Shown here: piece by piece, positions 32,713-35,653 of the stretch
How the letters are laid out: the number at the start of each line of letters is the position of its first letter
How positions within the stretch are numbered: the stretch's first letter is position 1
Source of the DNA: Paludibacteraceae bacterium
GTDB taxonomy: Bacteria; Bacteroidota; Bacteroidia; Bacteroidales; Paludibacteraceae
Direction: 5' to 3'
NCBI GenBank assembly: GCA_017439235.1
Contig: JAFSJN010000023.1
Span: 1-35,653, forward strand
Length of the DNA: 35,653 bases
Position numbers and translations under genes: made by a program
The notes under the pieces: model-generated
The model's input: only the letters and a program-made list of their open reading frames with translations
Databases searched by the model: none
Told to the model about the DNA's origin: nothing

Positions 32713-33115
32713 CTTCGGGCTCTTCCTCGGTGCGGCAAAGGTGAGCTTGGAGAAGTTGATCCATTTCGGGATTACACTCGCCTTCAGGGTGACAGTGCAC
32801 TGTCGGAAGATTAACTATTATCAATTCATATGCCAACCATTCGATGTCTAAGGTCTGCGCATCTTCCTCTATCTCCATCATATCCTCGGCCTCCACGGGA
32901 AGCGTCATCGGCTCGAGACATCTGTCGCAGGTAACCTGCACCTCGCCGCTCACGAATATACGCAAATCAAAATCGTTTTCGCGCAAATCCAACCATGCGT
33001 GCGCATGCACCTGACCGCCCAGGAGTAAGGGGTGCTCCATCGACGCAAAATACGCGCTATCCAACTCGTAATCATACTCGTAGCGCCCTATCTGCAATTC
33101 GTTTAAGCGTATCAT
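32708..33115 (-). CDS. DUF177 (YceD-like) protein
   Basis: 135 aa. The start is MIRLNELQIGRYEYDYEL; a longer frame only adds promoter-leader residues. The core VQVTCDRCLEPMTLPVEAE and a second cysteine/histidine block VHCHPEGECNPEMDQLL are typical. The family is linked to 23S rRNA maturation and accompanies rpmF. First gene of the minus-strand run under the promoter at 33144-33175. Confidence 0.9.
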   Translation of the reverse strand: MIRLNELQIGRYEYDYELDSAYFASMEHPLLLGGQVHAHAWLDLRENDFDLRIFVSGEVQVTCDRCLEPMTLPVEAEDMMEIEEDAQTLDIEWLAYELIIVNLPTVHCHPEGECNPEMDQLLQAHLCRTEEEPEA

Positions 33116-33143
33116 ACTTAACCTTTTCACCAAAATTGGCCTG

Positions 33144-33175
33144 CAAAGGTACAACATTTTTTCGATATACGCAAA
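33144..33175 (-). promoter_or_regulatory. Promoter of the DUF177-rpmF transcript
   Basis: On the minus strand TTTG (complement of 33172-33175), 20 nt, TACCTTTG (complement of 33144-33151). The predicted start is near 33137. The -33 box is extended as TTTGCGTA, as in the SRP RNA promoter, and the -7 box TACCTTTGCAG is identical to the one there. Confidence 0.72.
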
Positions 33176-33239
33176 TATTTTTGTAAAAAATAGAAATTTT
33201 TCTCGTTTTGGGCCTTATTCCAAAAAAATGACAGAAATA

Positions 33240-33271
33240 TTTGTGTATATAATTTTTTTTCTATAACTTTG
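33240..33271 (+). promoter_or_regulatory. Promoter of ppdK
   Basis: TTTG at 33240-33243, a 20-nt spacer, TAACTTTG at 33264-33271. The predicted start is near 33278, giving a leader of about 48 nt. The 64 nt between this and the opposite promoter at 33144-33175 are AT-rich with no further feature I can name. Confidence 0.7.
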
Positions 33272-33325
33272 CAGGCCTTTTGTGTATGAGACTGATTTAA
33301 AACTTTATTATATAATCAACTGACA

Positions 33326-35653
33326 ATGGAAAACAAAAAACGTGTTTACACTTTCGGTAACGGTAAAGCCGAGGGTAATGCCCAGATGCGTGAGCAATTG
33401 GGTGGTAAGGGTGCAAACTGCGCCGAGATGAACCTTGTTGGTGTGCCTGTTCCTCCGGGATTCACTATCACCACGGACGTCTGCAACGAGTATTACGAAG
33501 TAGGTCAGGAGAAAATCATGGAGCTATTGAACGACGACGTTATGGCCGCCGTTAAGCACATTGAGACCCTGATGAACAGCAAATTCGGTGATCCTGCCAA
33601 CCCGCTGTTGGTATCCGTTCGTTCGGGTGCACGCGCTTCGATGCCTGGTATGATGGATACCATCCTCAACCTGGGTCTGAACGATACCGTAGCTGAGGGC
33701 ATGGTAAAGAAGACCAACAATCCTCACTTCGTATACGACTCTTACCGCCGTTTCGTACAGATGTACGGTGACGTAGTGCTGGGTATGAAACCCGTCAACA
33801 AGACCGATATCGATCCCTTTGAGAAGATTATCGACGAGGTTAAGGAGATTCGCCACATTAAGTTGGATAAGGACCTCAACGTTGAGGAACTCAAGCTCCT
33901 GGTAGCCCGCTTCAAGACCGCTATTAAGGACCAGACCGGTAAGGACTTCCCCAACGATCCTATCGAGCAACTCTGGGGCGCTATCTGCGCTGTATTCCGC
34001 AGCTGGATGAACGAGCGTGCTATACTCTATCGTAAGATGGAAGGAATTCCTGACGAATGGGGAACAGCCGTTAGCGTTATGGCTATGGTATTCGGTAACA
34101 TGGGTGAGACATCGGCTACGGGTGTATGCTTTAGCCGTGACGCCGCTACCGGTGAGAACATCTTCAACGGTGAGTACCTGGTTAACGCCCAAGGTGAGGA
34201 CGTAGTAGCCGGTATCCGTACTCCGCAACAGATTACTATCGAGGGCAGCCGTCGTTGGGCCGCTTTGCGCGGTATCAGCGAGGAAGAGCGCGCCTCTAAA
34301 TATCCTTCTATGGAGGAGACCATGCCGGAGCTCTATAAGGAGTTGAACGACATCCAGCTCAAGCTGCAAGCTCACTATCGCGACATGCAGGATATGGAGT
34401 TCACCGTTCAAGAAGGTAAGCTCTGGTTCCTCCAGACACGTAACGGTAAGCGTACCGGTACGGCCATGGTGAAGATTGCTATGGACCTGTGCCGCGAGGG
34501 CGTTATCTCTGAGAAAGAGGCCATCATGCGTTGCGAGCCGCAGAAGTTGGACGAACTGCTCCACCCTGTCTTCGATAAGGACGCTTTGAAGAAGGCTCAG
34601 GTTATCACGCAAGGTCTGCCCGCTTCTCCGGGTGCTGCCTGCGGTCAGATAGTCTTCCACGCCGACGATGCACAAGAATGGCATAACGACGGTCATAAAG
34701 TTATCATGGTTCGTATCGAGACCTCTCCTGAGGACTTGGCAGGTATGAGTGCAGCCGAAGGTATCCTGACCGCTCGTGGCGGTATGACTTCGCACGCAGC
34801 TGTTGTAGCTCGCGGTATGGGTAAGTGCTGCGTATCGGGTGCAGGTGCTATCATGGTTGACTACAAGGCTAAGACCGTTACTATCGAGGGCGTTACCTAT
34901 AAGGAAGGCGACTATATCTCGCTCAACGGTTCGACGGGTCAAGTATATGCCGGTCAGATTCCTACTAAGGCTGCAGAACTCAGTGGTGACTTCAAGGCTC
35001 TTATGGACTTGTGCGACAAGTATACCAAGATGCAGGTTCGTACCAATGCCGACACGCCGCATGATGCACAAGTAGCTCGCGCCTTTGGTGCTAAGGGTAT
35101 CGGTCTGACGCGTACCGAGCACATGTTCTTCGATGATAAGAAGATAGTAGCTATGCGTGAGATGATTCTCGCCAAGGACAGCGAGGGCCGCGAGAAAGCA
35201 CTGGCTAAACTGCTGCCGTACCAAAAGGCTGACTTCAAAGGTATCTTGGACGCTATGGACGGACTGCCTGTGAACATCCGTCTGCTCGATCCGCCTTTGC
35301 ACGAGTTCGTTCCGCATGATCTGAAGGGACAAGAGCAGATGGCGAAAGAGATGGGCGTTTCCGTTGAGGAGATCCAGACCCGTGTAGCTCAGTTGGCAGA
35401 GAACAACCCGATGCTCGGTCACCGTGGTTGCCGTCTGGGAATCACCTTCCCGGAGATCACCGCGATGCAGACCCGCGCTATCCTCAGTGCCGCTTGCGAA
35501 CTGAAGAAAGAAGGCAAGAACCCGATGCCGGAGATCATGGTACCGCTCATCGGTATCCTCTATGAGCTCAAACAGCAGAAAGAGATCATCCAGCGCGTGG
35601 CTAAAGAAGTATTCGCTGAGTATGGCGTAGAGGTAGAGTTCGAGATCGGTACA
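33326..35653 (+). CDS. ppdK: Pyruvate, phosphate dikinase (3' part beyond window)
   Basis: 776 codons are visible and the frame is still open at the window end. The enzyme interconverts pyruvate, ATP and phosphate with phosphoenolpyruvate, AMP and pyrophosphate. The N-terminal nucleotide-grasp domain includes LGGKGANCAEM, VSVRSGARASMPGMMDTILNLGLN and the QDMEFTVQEGKLWFLQTRNGKRT block. The swivelling phosphohistidine is about residue 490 in GGMTSHAAVVARGMGKCCV. The PEP-binding barrel begins with GIGLTRTEHMFF and LLDPPLHEFVP; its catalytic cysteine would lie outside. Coding in this frame is unmistakable although a long ORF exists on the opposite strand. Confidence 0.97.
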   Translation, partial: MENKKRVYTFGNGKAEGNAQMREQLGGKGANCAEMNLVGVPVPPGFTITTDVCNEYYEVGQEKIMELLNDDVMAAVKHIETLMNSKFGDPANPLLVSVRSGARASMPGMMDTILNLGLNDTVAEGMVKKTNNPHFVYDSYRRFVQMYGDVVLGMKPVNKTDIDPFEKIIDEVKEIRHIKLDKDLNVEELKLLVARFKTAIKDQTGKDFPNDPIEQLWGAICAVFRSWMNERAILYRKMEGIPDEWGTAVSVMAMVFGNMGETSATGVCFSRDAATGENIFNGEYLVNAQGEDVVAGIRTPQQITIEGSRRWAALRGISEEERASKYPSMEETMPELYKELNDIQLKLQAHYRDMQDMEFTVQEGKLWFLQTRNGKRTGTAMVKIAMDLCREGVISEKEAIMRCEPQKLDELLHPVFDKDALKKAQVITQGLPASPGAACGQIVFHADDAQEWHNDGHKVIMVRIETSPEDLAGMSAAEGILTARGGMTSHAAVVARGMGKCCVSGAGAIMVDYKAKTVTIEGVTYKEGDYISLNGSTGQVYAGQIPTKAAELSGDFKALMDLCDKYTKMQVRTNADTPHDAQVARAFGAKGIGLTRTEHMFFDDKKIVAMREMILAKDSEGREKALAKLLPYQKADFKGILDAMDGLPVNIRLLDPPLHEFVPHDLKGQEQMAKEMGVSVEEIQTRVAQLAENNPMLGHRGCRLGITFPEITAMQTRAILSAACELKKEGKNPMPEIMVPLIGILYELKQQKEIIQRVAKEVFAEYGVEVEFEIGT

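Noticed and set aside
33524-35422. A 632-codon open frame on the minus strand
   Set aside because: It lies fully antisense to pyruvate phosphate dikinase, whose motifs and length are clear; the translated minus-strand protein has no signal, domain or plausible composition.

Overview
The window looks like a chromosomal segment of an uncultured member of the order Bacteroidales (phylum Bacteroidota). The evidence is a set of Bacteroides-type promoters (TTTG, about 20 nt, then TAnnTTTG), a MurF-Alr fusion gene, a DUF177-rpmF pair, lipoprotein signals of the LxSSC type, an OmpA protein with thrombospondin type-3 calcium repeats, and weak Shine-Dalgarno signals with tightly overlapping genes. There is no phage, IS element, CRISPR array, tRNA or rRNA operon. 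It is mostly a housekeeping and envelope region with unusual small-scale structure.

Layout. 1-465: start of an unidentified minus-strand gene, then a compact control region with two interlocked divergent promoter pairs, a 5'-leader hairpin and a complete small minus-strand unit (promoter, 30-aa signal-peptide ORF, terminator). 466-4513 (+): a large secreted amidase-like protein and the 23S rRNA methyltransferase RlmD. 4518-4614 (-): the signal recognition particle RNA. 4702-6027 (+): a RecD-like helicase. 6100-17769 (+): a ten-gene run (lipoprotein, OmpA/TSP3 protein, YebC, RsmG, short YigZ, acyltransferase, CoaD, S41 protease, Ig-like lipoprotein, PnuC) with gaps of 0-28 nt or overlaps, probably one operon. 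17748-18401 (-): polysaccharide deacetylase. 18490-19161 (+): HAD hydrolase. 33115 down to 19162 (-): an eleven-gene run (DUF177, L32, pseudouridine synthase, CE2-like esterase, shortened MurF-Alr, ABC ATPase, LepA, a complete RND efflux system, ROK kinase). 33326-35653 (+): pyruvate phosphate dikinase, cut by the window edge.

The genes fall into translation and ribosome maturation (RlmD, RsmG, L32, pseudouridine synthase, LepA, SRP RNA), cell envelope (amidase-like protein, OmpA/TSP3, acyltransferase, MurF-Alr, deacetylase, esterase, RND pump), cofactor supply (CoaD, PnuC) and central carbon metabolism (ppdK, ROK kinase, HAD phosphatase).

The most unusual observations are: (1) a recurrent element of about five tandem 7-nt units (GATTnnn and variants, about 35 nt), found between genes, inside reading frames as apparent peptide insertions, and at start and stop codons; (2) a quasi-palindromic interlocked divergent promoter with near-constant 8/8/8-nt spacing, seen three times; (3) a self-contained transcription unit for a 30-aa peptide with a signal sequence; (4) a MurF-Alr fusion from which the MurF C-terminal ligase domain appears to have been lost. 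All functional statements are read from sequence alone and no database search was run.
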